Shown here one piece after another: positions 5,524 to 14,205 of a stretch of 21,247 nt of DNA. Position 1 is the first letter of the stretch, and each line of letters opens with the position of its first letter. The translations under genes were made by a program, and so were the position numbers. The notes under the pieces were generated by a model. It was not told the DNA's origin, ran no database searches, and saw nothing but the letters and a program-made list of their open reading frames with translations. The DNA comes from Avoscillospira sp045579045 (GTDB lineage: Bacteria; Bacillota; Clostridia; Oscillospirales; Oscillospiraceae): the NCBI GenBank assembly GCA_045579045.1, contig JAZNLL010000085.1, positions 1 to 21,247 on the forward strand, in the 5' to 3' direction.

Positions 5524-8500
5524 TTATGCACTGCGTCTTCTTCTCATAATCATTGCCAGAAGTGTTGCAGCAAAACCTGCAATACTTACAGACAGAAGCA
5601 CGACCCAGTGGCTGATGCCCTCATCACCGGTATCGGGAGAGGTGGGTTCATCGGGTTTATAGGGATCGGCGGAATCTTCGTGGTCCTCTGTAGTGTCACC
5701 GCCGCCGGGATTGTAGATATTGGTGAACACAAAGGGTTCTCCGCCATTGACCACAGCACCGTCCTTGACCAGCTCATAGAGCATCCGGTTATTGGCACTG
5801 TCATAAGCCAGAGTGATCTGCACCTGATATTCTCTGGTGCTGTAAATCACACCGGGGATATCCGTATCGACCTCACGAACGATGAAATAGAGCGTCTTAC
5901 CGGCATCTGCCTTGCGGAAAGTACCCACATGGAGGACGGCGTCGCCGTTGCTGTTGGAAACAGCCGTATCAACAACCGTTCCGTTGGGCGTTACCAGTTC
6001 AAAGACAAAGCCTTCCACATCGTAGCGACCCTTCATGATCTTCTCCACATAGAGGTTGATATCCAGAGGCTGAGGCTGAGGATCGGGCTTGCGGTAGGTG
6101 TTGCGGAAGGAGATTTCCGTCTTGACCTCACTGCCGACCTTGTAGATCACTTCCTTCTCCAGAACACCATTGTTGTTGCTGACATTAACGGTGATGTTGT
6201 AGACCGTGGTATCGTAGGTCACACGGGAGGCCGCACCCTTCACTTCTTTGACCACATAGTAGTAGACGCCCACAGCAGGTAGCTCCTGTGCATCAAAGGT
6301 GAAGACACCGTCTTCGTTGACTGCCGTATCCACAGGCAGTGTGCCTTCCGCCACCACATGATCTGCACCGGTCTTGTAGAGTTCAAAGGTGAACTCGCCA
6401 TCGTTCATGGTTCTGCCGGTCAGGGTCTTGGTGCCGGAGAAGATGACGGAAATGGGATCGGGGGTATAGACATTGGTGAATACCACACCGGAGCCGTTCA
6501 CAGGCTTCTTGGCCTCGATCTGCTCCAAATGGGCAGTCAACTTGCCATCGCCGTTGTCTTCCACGGAAACGGTCACATAGAACTCGTTGTCATCGTAGGT
6601 CACACCCTTTGCAGAGCCGACCTGTTCTTTGATGACGTAGTAATATTTGCCGGGTTCCTTGAAGGACAGACCGTCAAAGGCAAAGGCGGTACCGGTGTTG
6701 GTCACATCGTCCAGCTTATCGCCGGCAGTGAACTGACCTTCAGCATCCACAGAAGCCTCATAGAGTTCAAAGGTGAACCGGTTGTCCTGCAGAATACCGC
6801 CGGAGAGGGACTTGGTACCTTCCAGAACCAGCTTGTCAGACGCGCCTGCCTTGTAGGTGTTGGTAAAGACCATTGCAGCGGCATCCTTGCCGTCCATCTT
6901 GTAGGTCACAACAGGCTCCTGCAGCTTACCCAGTTTGCTGCCCACCTTGACGGTGACAGTGCAAACTTCCTCAGAATAGGTCACACCGGCTACAGCGCCC
7001 TTTTCTTCTACAACTGTGTAAGTGTAGGTGCCGACCTGATCGAAAGACAGGGACTGGAAGCTGAAAGAGGCTTCGCCGGCAGTGCCATCGCCGTTGACTG
7101 TAACAGTTTCGACCTCAGCACCGCTCTTGTCCTTCAGAATGAACTTGAAGCCATCGGTGCTGCGGATGTTTCTGCCGCTGAGGAGCTTCTTACCAGAGAT
7201 CGCTGCCAGCACAGAACCTTCCGTGGTATAGCGGTTGGTAAAGGCAACAGCTTCCGCACCATCCACAGTATAAGTGGCCTTCAGTGCCATGGGATTGGCA
7301 GGATCTTCCTCCACAGTGACGGTGACATGAACAGCTCTGGTGTCATAGACGATGCCGGTATCAGCATCTCTGGGATTATCAACCGCAACACCCTGAGGCA
7401 GCTGTTCCTTAATCACATAGTAGTAAGTGCCTTCTTCCTCGAAGGTCATCTTGGAGAATGCAAATGCGCCTTCCGCACCTGCAGCGGTGGGATCGTTTAC
7501 AGCAGTTTCCAGAGGTTCGGCATCTTCTGCTACGGCAAAACTTGCATCGGAGTCATAGAGTTCAAAAGTGAACACATGGGTGTCTTCCCAGTCATGATCC
7601 TGCAGGGTCTTATCGCCGCTGATGGTCAATTCTGCAGGGGTGTGATGGAACACATTGTAGAACTCAACGGTATTCAGTGCAGAAGTAATGGTGCCGTTGG
7701 CATCAATGGCATTGCCCAGCGTGACCTTGGACTCCAACTGTCCCTGACCGTTATCGGTAACGGAAACCAATGCGTAGAACACAGTGGGATCGTAGGTGAT
7801 CTGGCCGTCATTGCCCTTCTGCTCCACGATGATGTAGCGATAGCCGCCAACCTTACTGTAGGTCTTTTCGCCAAAGCCGAAGGCGAAGGTACCGTTGCCT
7901 GCATCATAAGTGCTGGCAATGCCGTCTGCCGTGTTGTCCAGAGGCACGAAGCGTGCATCGGTTTCATAGAGGGCGAAGGAGAATTCACCTGCTGCCTGAC
8001 TGCGACCGTCCAGCACCTTCTGACCGCCGATGGAGGCAGTGGTGGGGGCAGGTGTATAGTCATTGGCAAATGCCGGTCTGCCGCTGGGATAGTTGACCTC
8101 AGCCACCAGTTCACCTGCCAGATTGTCACGGACAGTGACCTGTACGGGCCAGGTGTTGCCATCGTAGGAAACGCCGTTGAGCTTGTTGTTCACGGCATTG
8201 GCAGGGATTCGTTCTGCGATGGTGTAGGTATAGTCACCCGCAGCAGTATAGTCCACAGTGAACTGCACTCTGCCGTTGGCATCATTGGCCACGGTCTGCA
8301 GCACAGCACCGCTGGCATCCATCAGCTGGAACTGGAACATATCTGCCGCCAGTGTACGGCCGGTCATGGACTTGCCTGCTTCGATGGTGGCACCGGTAGC
8401 AGCTGCCTTGTAGGTATTGGTGAACTTCAGTGCAGTATTGTTACCCTCTGCATCGGTAACATTGACGGAGTTGACAACCAAAGCATCGTTATCCGGATCG

Positions 8501-11500
8501 GCAGTGACCTGCACCGTCACATAGACGGTATTTTCGTCATAAGTCACACCGCCCAGATTGCCTGCAGCTTCCTTGACCGCATAGTAATAATAGCCGGTCT
8601 TGCTGTAGGACAGGGCAGACAGATTTTCAAAGGTGAAGCTGCCACCCACATTGGTGGTTTCGGTAATATAATTGCCGATGACGAAGCCATTGTCAGTCAG
8701 ATAGGCTTCATAGAGTTCAAAGGTGAACTCGCCATCGTTCAGTTCTCTGCCCTCCAGCACCTTTTCGCCGCAGATGACGGTCTGCGTACCCACAGGGGTA
8801 TACAAATTGTTAAAGGGTGCTTCGTAGGACAGGCTGGGAACGACCTGAGTAGCAGGATCGTAGCTGACAGTACCGCTGTAGCAGGTTGCACCTGCTGCAT
8901 TGACCACTGTGACTGCTGCCACCAGACCGGAGGTCACAGGATCGGAAGTGACTTCCACCGTGCAGTAGTACACATTGGGATCGTAGGTCATCTGCCGGTT
9001 GGTGCCTGCAGCTTCCTTCAGCAGGAAATAGTACATGCCTTCCTGGGTGAAGACCAGATCATGGAAGGCAGCAGCGCCTTCTGCATTGGTGTTGACGGTA
9101 GTGGGAACAACGCCGTCAATACCAAAGAATTCATTGGTCTCATACAGCTCGAAGGCATAGCCCTCTGCGCTGATGTCGGTGTCGGCAGGGTCGGTCATGG
9201 TCTTGAACACGCTCAGGGAGACCTGCACAGAGCCTTCGGAGTTGTAGACATTGGTGAATTCCGTGATCACATCCCAGGTATTGGTTGTGGGATCAAAGAC
9301 CACATTCACATCCTGATGACCGATAACTTCATCAATGTAGAGGTTGCCTGCACCGTCGTCTTTCACCACGATATCAAAGTAGCAAATGGCGGAATCGTAA
9401 GCGATGCCGGGCAGATTGCCGGTGCGCTCCACCACACGGTAGGAGTAAGTACCGGGCTCGGTGTAGAGTTCGCCGGAATTGCTCTGGAAATCGGCGATCT
9501 TATCGTCATCGTAGTAATCGATGGCCAGTTCTTCGATGGTGGTGTGCTGGTCATGGTTCACATGCTTTTCCACAGCGAAGGTGAAGCTGTCGCCATCCAC
9601 CCAGTCTCTGCCCTGCAGAACCTTCTTGGCGAAGACATCCACAGCCGTGGGACTCACAGGCTGAGCCGCATAGGTGTTGGTGAAGGTCATGGTGGCAGTT
9701 TCGCCAACCACAACATCCGCAGAAGCCATATTGTTGGGCTGGTCAGAGGTAAAGCCGGGAAGCAGATTTTCAGCGGCAGTTACGCTTGCGCCTTCGGGCA
9801 GATCCTTGATCAGGACAGACTGTCCGTGAGCCAGATCTGCAGTAAACTGGGCATAGCCGTTGTCATTGACAGCAACAGACATGGCCTGACCGATGGTACC
9901 GTCTGCAGCCACGGGCAGAACCTCATAAACGGCATTTTCATCGGCATTGTTGATCTCAATAGAGAAGGCGAAGGGATAGTCTTCCGTCAGATGGGGTGCA
10001 AAGGAGCTGACCACCTGCTTGCCGATCTTCACATCACCGGTAAAGACGGCGGAGTTGGTGAAGACCACATCGGCAATGTGGTTGTTTTGTGCAGTAATAA
10101 TCGCTTCGTTTGCCTGCTGACCGTCAATGGTGATGGCGCTGACTTCATACTCTCCGTCCACCATCTCCGTAACGGTGTACTGATTGCCATCAGGCAAGCC
10201 GACCAGCCATGCGGAATCGCCGGGAGCCAGCGCAACGGTATATGTATCGACAAACTGAATCTCCTGCCATGCGGAACGGACGCCATCGGTTTCTGTGACC
10301 AGATAAACGGTGGCATTGTCGTGGCTGCCGGAGGTCAGTGCGATGTTGAAGGTATAGGTCTGGCCGTTGTCGGTCAGGGTGTCATCAATGGTCTTGGTCA
10401 GCTTGATGCCTTCGGGAGGATCAATGGTCAGCAGACCGTTGTTGCCCAGAATACCGTCCAGATGGTAGCCCATCGCAGCATCACTGTGAACAACAGGATA
10501 CTCGGAATAAGGCAGCGTTGCCGTGGTGTTTTCTGTCTTACCAACGGCATTTCTTGCCTCATACAGATGCAGCGTGCCCTTCTTGATGACCCAGTTGTCG
10601 GAACCGGTCTGCTGCTGCACATTGGCTGCAGCCAGAGCAGAGGCAGGAATGGGTTCATACTCCACGCTGACAGTGGCTGCACCGCCGTTGGCAGAGGCCT
10701 TGTAGGTCACATGGGCATGATAATATGTATTACCGTCACCGGCTGCAGGCTTGCTGCCGGTATATTTGGTATAGCCGTTGCCGCTTGCCACATAGATGGG
10801 GGTATCTTCGTGGTAATAATACCGTTCGTTTTCTTCCGAGGGGAAGAAGTTGACATAGGCATTGTGCAGCTTACTGGGTGCAACGCCTTCGTTCAGACCG
10901 GTGGTATCCCACTGATCGGTATAGAAGATGTAGTTGCCGTTGGCATCGGTCTTGAGACCTTCCGTGGCAGTGCCTTCCATGTTGAGGATGTCGATCTTGC
11001 TGCGCAGACCTACTTCGTAGATCAGTCTGGTGGGAGCAGTGGCACCGGTCTGGGTCAGCGTGATCTTCTTGGCTGTCATGGGATCATTGGAATCCAGTTC
11101 CACATGGTATTCCACCATGGGAATCAGAGATGCAGGCAGTCTGCCGAAGACCACATCTTCCAGTACATTGCCGTTGTCATCCAGATGGGAGCGGACCTGC
11201 ACGGAAGCATAGAGCATATCCGTATCCCGGTGGCCTTCACCCACATCACCCAGAACCAGATAGGATTTGATGGCATATTCTGCTCTGCCGACCATGTCGG
11301 CATCAATGCCGTCACCGTCCCAGAAGCCCAGATAGTTGTCATTTTCATCGGCATACCAGCCGACCCAGTTGCTCCAGGTGGTGTTGCCGTCATAATCGGT
11401 GTTATAAGCCAGCTGACCGGCCTGCCAGGCCTTTTCGATCAGTTCCCGTACCTTCTGGGTGGCCACAGGATCGCCGATCTCGCCCAGATTCAGTCTGGTA

Positions 11501-13014
11501 ATCAGAGACCAGACCAGTGCATTGCCTTCATCGGTGGGGTTTTCCACAGTACCCATGCCAGTGGCGACCAGCTTGGCAAAGTTTTCGCCGGTGTAGAGGG
11601 TGTCACCCAGCTGGATGCCCTCTACCTGCTTGACTTCCATATTGGGACCGATGTAATCCCGGAATTCCAGATGACCGCTGTGGTGGACATCGCCGCCCTC
11701 CACCAGCGTGGGATAGTACATGGTCTGGAGAATGATGGTATCCACGATCTTCTGGAACGCAGAAGAAAGCTCATTGGCAGTGCCTGCGGCAAAATACTGA
11801 TCCACATAGTTTTTGCTCAGAGGCATGGTGTCGTTGTTGTCATCTCTGCCGTCATTGAGCTTGGTGACCTGACGGTTGTTGTGATTTCTAAGACGCAGAG
11901 TTTCACCCTCGTCCAGACCGTTAAAGGTGTTCCAGTTGTTATTGGCAGTGCTGCTGGCACCGGCATTGTTGGGGTCCATGACGCTGAGGGCATTGGAATC
12001 GCTGCCCACACCCAGACCCAGGGTATAGAACAAAGGCTCCACTTCATCGCCGTATTTTTGTGCAATTTTTTCCTTCGCCCAGGATGCAGTCAGCTGGGTC
12101 ACAAAGGCCATATCGCCGGTGGTGCTGGAGGACTGTCCGTTACCCATATTGTAGTTGCCGATGTTGGTATAGCTGTTGGTAGCATAGGTGGGAGCGCCGT
12201 CACTCATGAGCACCATGATGGGAGTGCGGGTGGTACCGGCCTGGAAGCCTTCGGTGATGGTAGTCTGCAGGTTGTTGGCCGTCAGCTGACCCATGGCGAG
12301 CTGAATACCCTTCTGAATGTAGGTGGCACCGACCACTTCCCGGCTGCCGGTGGGTCTTGTGCCCTTGGAGTTTCTCACACCGCTGCTGATGGTGACATAG
12401 TCATTGGAGTTCAAATAGATATAGGAAGGAACGGTCTCGTTGTTGACCGTGGTGGTAGAGGTGGTGGTATAGCGATCCAGAGGCATCACCAGGGTTGCAT
12501 CGGAGGAATACAGAACCACACCGATGCGGTTATAGTTGTTCAGGGCCAGCAGATCGCCGATGGCCTTGTTGGCTGCCTGCACCATGCGGCTGTCACGGCT
12601 GCTGCTGTCCATAGAGCCGGAGACGTCCAGAATGAACATGGTATCCGTCGGCAGGGTGGAATAGCCCACAATAGTCTTAGTAGAAGCAATGGCAGAAAGA
12701 GAGATGAGGAAGTCTCTGGAATTCTGCAGAGACATGGAGAAATTCTCTTCTTCATCGGTGGCGGCAAAATAATCCTCCGCCGATTCGAAGACAGACTTAT
12801 CCGTCCAGACACCGCCTGCATAAGAGGTGTCCAGCGTTTTGATCACGTTTTTCCAGTTATTGACCGTTGCCGGATCTGCATCCTTGATGCCCAATCCGCC
12901 AAACACAGCGGTTCTTGCATCGGCAGGCACTGCAATACCGGACAGATTGCCCAGCACCAGAACCAGAGCCAGTACTCCCGCAAAAATTTTCTTCCATACA
13001 CTGTTTCTGCTCAT
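5524..13014 (-). CDS. Giant LPxTG-like surface adhesin: vWA domain plus about 12 isopeptide pilin modules, SPDTG sorting signal
   Basis: The protein is 2,496 residues from ATG 13014, chosen because GGGAGGAA lies ahead of it. ATG 13038 has no ribosome binding site. Order: signal peptide (1-34); vWA domain (about 126-430) with MIDAS DVSGS at 130-134 and MSDGAPT near 270; a region to about 865; two divergent modules starting near 873 and 995; then ten FctA/Spy0128-like modules from about 1130 to 2430. Modules repeat three landmarks: a lysine in K-x-L-x-G-R, a glutamate in YYYVIKE, and an asparagine in FTN-x-Y, the triad expected for Lys-Asn isopeptide bonds. The end is SPDTG (2459-2463), a hydrophobic span and RRRRSA, so it is wall-anchored, probably by the class B sortase next door. 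vWA plus isopeptide modules recalls pilus tip adhesins. The ligand is unknown. Confidence 0.92.
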   Translation of the reverse strand: MSRNSVWKKIFAGVLALVLVLGNLSGIAVPADARTAVFGGLGIKDADPATVNNWKNVIKTLDTSYAGGVWTDKSVFESAEDYFAATDEEENFSMSLQNSRDFLISLSAIASTKTIVGYSTLPTDTMFILDVSGSMDSSSRDSRMVQAANKAIGDLLALNNYNRIGVVLYSSDATLVMPLDRYTTTSTTTVNNETVPSYIYLNSNDYVTISSGVRNSKGTRPTGSREVVGATYIQKGIQLAMGQLTANNLQTTITEGFQAGTTRTPIMVLMSDGAPTYATNSYTNIGNYNMGNGQSSSTTGDMAFVTQLTASWAKEKIAQKYGDEVEPLFYTLGLGVGSDSNALSVMDPNNAGASSTANNNWNTFNGLDEGETLRLRNHNNRQVTKLNDGRDDNNDTMPLSKNYVDQYFAAGTANELSSAFQKIVDTIILQTMYYPTLVEGGDVHHSGHLEFRDYIGPNMEVKQVEGIQLGDTLYTGENFAKLVATGMGTVENPTDEGNALVWSLITRLNLGEIGDPVATQKVRELIEKAWQAGQLAYNTDYDGNTTWSNWVGWYADENDNYLGFWDGDGIDADMVGRAEYAIKSYLVLGDVGEGHRDTDMLYASVQVRSHLDDNGNVLEDVVFGRLPASLIPMVEYHVELDSNDPMTAKKITLTQTGATAPTRLIYEVGLRSKIDILNMEGTATEGLKTDANGNYIFYTDQWDTTGLNEGVAPSKLHNAYVNFFPSEENERYYYHEDTPIYVASGNGYTKYTGSKPAAGDGNTYYHAHVTYKASANGGAATVSVEYEPIPASALAAANVQQQTGSDNWVIKKGTLHLYEARNAVGKTENTTATLPYSEYPVVHSDAAMGYHLDGILGNNGLLTIDPPEGIKLTKTIDDTLTDNGQTYTFNIALTSGSHDNATVYLVTETDGVRSAWQEIQFVDTYTVALAPGDSAWLVGLPDGNQYTVTEMVDGEYEVSAITIDGQQANEAIITAQNNHIADVVFTNSAVFTGDVKIGKQVVSSFAPHLTEDYPFAFSIEINNADENAVYEVLPVAADGTIGQAMSVAVNDNGYAQFTADLAHGQSVLIKDLPEGASVTAAENLLPGFTSDQPNNMASADVVVGETATMTFTNTYAAQPVSPTAVDVFAKKVLQGRDWVDGDSFTFAVEKHVNHDQHTTIEELAIDYYDDDKIADFQSNSGELYTEPGTYSYRVVERTGNLPGIAYDSAICYFDIVVKDDGAGNLYIDEVIGHQDVNVVFDPTTNTWDVITEFTNVYNSEGSVQVSLSVFKTMTDPADTDISAEGYAFELYETNEFFGIDGVVPTTVNTNAEGAAAFHDLVFTQEGMYYFLLKEAAGTNRQMTYDPNVYYCTVEVTSDPVTSGLVAAVTVVNAAGATCYSGTVSYDPATQVVPSLSYEAPFNNLYTPVGTQTVICGEKVLEGRELNDGEFTFELYEAYLTDNGFVIGNYITETTNVGGSFTFENLSALSYSKTGYYYYAVKEAAGNLGGVTYDENTVYVTVQVTADPDNDALVVNSVNVTDAEGNNTALKFTNTYKAAATGATIEAGKSMTGRTLAADMFQFQLMDASGAVLQTVANDANGRVQFTVDYTAAGDYTYTIAERIPANAVNNKLNGVSYDGNTWPVQVTVRDNLAGELVAEVNYPSGRPAFANDYTPAPTTASIGGQKVLDGRSQAAGEFSFALYETDARFVPLDNTADGIASTYDAGNGTFAFGFGEKTYSKVGGYRYIIVEQKGNDGQITYDPTVFYALVSVTDNGQGQLESKVTLGNAIDANGTITSALNTVEFYNVFHHTPAELTISGDKTLQDHDWEDTHVFTFELYDSDASFAVAEDAEPLETAVNDPTAAGAEGAFAFSKMTFEEEGTYYYVIKEQLPQGVAVDNPRDADTGIVYDTRAVHVTVTVEEDPANPMALKATYTVDGAEAVAFTNRYTTEGSVLAAISGKKLLSGRNIRSTDGFKFILKDKSGAEVETVTVNGDGTAGEASFSFQSLSFDQVGTYTYTVVEEKGAVAGVTYSEEVCTVTVKVGSKLGKLQEPVVTYKMDGKDAAAMVFTNTYKAGASDKLVLEGTKSLSGGILQDNRFTFELYEASVDAEGQFTAGDKLDDVTNTGTAFAFDGLSFKEPGKYYYVIKEQVGSAKGVTYDDNEFYVTVSVEDNGDGKLTAHLEQIEAKKPVNGSGVVFTNVYTPDPISVIFSGTKTLTGRTMNDGEFTFELYKTGADHVVAEGTLPVDTAVNEDGVFTFDAQELPAVGVYYYVVKEVKGAASRVTYDTTVYNITVNVSNNNGVLEKEVIYKVGSEVKTEISFRNTYRKPDPQPQPLDINLYVEKIMKGRYDVEGFVFELVTPNGTVVDTAVSNSNGDAVLHVGTFRKADAGKTLYFIVREVDTDIPGVIYSTREYQVQITLAYDSANNRMLYELVKDGAVVNGGEPFVFTNIYNPGGGDTTEDHEDSADPYKPDEPTSPDTGDEGISHWVVLLSVSIAGFAATLLAMIMRRRRSA
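5527..5640 (-). other. Cell-wall sorting signal (SPDTG, membrane span, RRRRSA)
   Basis: The last 38 codons of the adhesin encode SPDTG, a spacer, the hydrophobic span WVVLLSVSIAGFAATLLAMIM and a positively charged tail. The first residue is S, not L. This matches the (S/P)PxTG motifs cut by class B sortases in clostridia rather than the LPxTG of class A enzymes. Confidence 0.85.
6377..8741. repeat. DNA-level repeat inside the pilin modules (31-nt identical copies)
   Basis: Bases 6377-6407 and 8711-8741 are identical over 31 nt and encode the same FTFELY segment of two modules about 2.3 kb apart. A related partial copy begins near 6758. Such copies suggest module duplication or gene conversion and could allow repeat-number change by recombination. 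Confidence 0.7.
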
Positions 13015-13038
13015 TTTTTCTTCCTCCCAGGGTAACAT

Positions 13039-13058
13039 CGTGTTGGTCGACCAACACG
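13039..13058. repeat. Perfect 20-bp palindrome in the adhesin leader
   Basis: CGTGTTGGTCGACCAACACG is its own reverse complement. It lies about 10 bases upstream of the ribosome binding site of the giant adhesin gene, so it could act as an operator or as an RNA hairpin controlling translation. Confidence 0.8.
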
Positions 13059-13062
13059 CAAA

Positions 13063-13102
13063 GGAACGTTCCCTTGACGATATATCGGAGCACCATTTGG
13101 TG
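13063..13102. repeat. Three further short inverted repeats in the adhesin leader
   Basis: GGAACGTTCC (13063-13072) and CGATATATCG (13078-13087) are perfect 10-bp palindromes. CACCA/TGGTG (13091-13102) is a 5-bp dyad with a TT centre. With the 20-bp palindrome they fill most of 13039-13102. Confidence 0.6.
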
Positions 13103-13153
13103 TTATGTAAACCACCGTTTTCAGACGAAGATAATAATACTTATACACAATAC

Positions 13154-13182
13154 ATAATACCTCAAGCCCTCAAAAAACGCAA
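13154..13182 (-). promoter_or_regulatory. Candidate promoter of the giant adhesin gene
   Basis: On the minus strand TTGCGT (13177-13182) and TATTAT (13154-13159) are 17 bases apart. The -35 box matches only in TTG. The predicted start near 13147 gives a leader of about 130 nt holding the inverted repeats. Other AT-rich -10 candidates lie close by, so the exact box is uncertain. Confidence 0.4.
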
Positions 13183-13183
13183 G

Positions 13184-13221
13184 AAAAACCACCGAAATTT
13201 TCCAAAATTCGGTGGTTTTTT
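13184..13221 (-). terminator. Terminator after the sortase gene
   Basis: AAAAACCACCGAA (13184-13196) pairs with TTCGGTGGTTTTT (13208-13220). The inner TTTT/AAAA pairs extend the stem apart from one bulged base. It sits directly past the sortase stop codon and separates sortase and adhesin transcription. Confidence 0.85.
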
Positions 13222-13222
13222 C

Positions 13223-14170
13223 TTATTGCATCGGCACGAGCCTGCAGAACAGAACATAGCGTGCATCTTCATAGTTGTAGGCGCAGGTGGAAAGGGTCAC
13301 GATCCGGTCATCATCCGTGACCTCAACAGACGCAGAAAACTCCGACATGGCGCGAATTTTTGTCAGGTAAGCGGAAAAATCCTCGTCATTCTGATAGGAA
13401 ATCTGATAAACATCGGAATTGCCGGGCACCACACAGCCGGCAAAAACCTGCAGACTGTAGCTTCTTTCCGGTGTCACCAGCAGAAGGGATGGATGAGCTT
13501 CATAATAACCGGTCTCCGAATATCTTCCAAGGGTGGCAAACATGGTGCCATCCAGCATGTTATGGCCGTAAATCAATGTGTTCCGGTCGGAAAAGTCCGC
13601 CTGATTTCGGAAGTCCATGAAAATAGAGCCATTGCGGTTGACCGTGCCATCGGGCAGGTGATTGAGATAGTAGTCATTATCCGTTCCCTGCATCACCGGA
13701 TAGTGGATGCTGCCATCATCGGAGCAAATCCATGCCACACCCTGTTCGTTGATGGCCTGCAGGGCGTTGAAATCCACTTCCACAGAGGGCTTTTCCACAT
13801 CAATGACCACCGGTTCTTCTTCAACGGAGGTTTCAATTTCAACCACTTGGGGCGGCTGTACAGACACGATGCTTTGAGCAAGATTGGAGTAGGCTGCATT
13901 GCCGACCTCACGCTCCTCACGAACATCCATGATCTTCGTAATACTGAATACGCACATTGCGGCAAACACCACCATGGAAACCGGTAAAATGAAACCGGGC
14001 AGTTTTTTGGCATGTTCCAGACCCTTTTCGCCCTTTCGTCGATACCGCTTGATCCACTCCCGGATTTTCTTAACCGGATGGCCGGTTTCCCGTGCAAGGG
14101 CATACATGGTCTCTCCGGCAAGATACCGCTTGACAATATGCAGTTTCTGTTCCTTCGTCGGCTCTTTCAC
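13223..14170 (-). CDS. Class B sortase with an N-terminal transposase-like helix-turn-helix
   Basis: The 315-residue protein starts at GTG 14170, seven bases after GGAGG and about 20 nt from the predicted transcript start. Residues 134-315 are a class B sortase: IHYPVMQGTDNDYYL, GSIFMDFRN, YGHNM with H203, TLSTC with C296, and ARYVLFCR with R304. The enzyme should cut the SPDTG signal of the neighbouring giant protein and join it to the wall. A membrane span lies at 57-77. Before it, residues 1-50 form a helix-turn-helix of the kind found at the start of IS3-type transposases (YLAGETMYALARETGHPVKKIREWIKRYRRKG), which would face the cytosol. Sortases normally have only a short cytosolic tail. 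The HTH could bind DNA or be a repurposed anchor. Its function is inference. Confidence 0.92.
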   Translation of the reverse strand: MKEPTKEQKLHIVKRYLAGETMYALARETGHPVKKIREWIKRYRRKGEKGLEHAKKLPGFILPVSMVVFAAMCVFSITKIMDVREEREVGNAAYSNLAQSIVSVQPPQVVEIETSVEEEPVVIDVEKPSVEVDFNALQAINEQGVAWICSDDGSIHYPVMQGTDNDYYLNHLPDGTVNRNGSIFMDFRNQADFSDRNTLIYGHNMLDGTMFATLGRYSETGYYEAHPSLLLVTPERSYSLQVFAGCVVPGNSDVYQISYQNDEDFSAYLTKIRAMSEFSASVEVTDDDRIVTLSTCAYNYEDARYVLFCRLVPMQ

Positions 14171-14196
14171 CTTGCCACCTCCCTGCCATTTTCCAT

Positions 14197-14205
14197 ATTA
14201 TAGCA
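14197..14205 (-). promoter_or_regulatory. Extended -10 promoter of the sortase gene
   Basis: On the minus strand TGC-TATAAT (14205 down to 14197) is a perfect extended -10 element. A poor -35 (TTTCAA) lies 16 bases upstream. The predicted start near 14190 places the GTG start codon about 20 nt downstream. Confidence 0.7.

Noticed and set aside
5608..6282. A 224-codon plus-strand frame opposite the 3' end of the adhesin
   Set aside because: Same cause as the larger antisense frame, interrupted by the one CTA codon at 6280-6282.
5524..13014. CRISPR-like or tandem DNA repeat array in the long regularly repeating region
   Set aside because: The periodicity is at protein-module level (about 115-145 residues), repeats are divergent and coding, and no constant direct repeat with unique spacers is present.
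6358..13035. A 2,225-codon open frame on the plus strand opposite the adhesin gene
   Set aside because: It is exactly in codon register with the adhesin and exists only because the adhesin avoids TTA, CTA and TCA. It has no ribosome binding site, and the opposite strand has a signal peptide, vWA domain, repeats and sorting signal.
13015..13038. Start of the giant adhesin at ATG 13038
   Set aside because: The sequence before it is the 20-bp palindrome with no ribosome binding site, and the added residues would put acidic residues before the signal peptide. ATG 13014 follows GGGAGGAA.
12827..13987. A 386-codon plus-strand frame opposite the sortase and adhesin start
   Set aside because: It runs antisense through the sortase active-site region, the terminator and the adhesin signal peptide, and its translation shows no domain.
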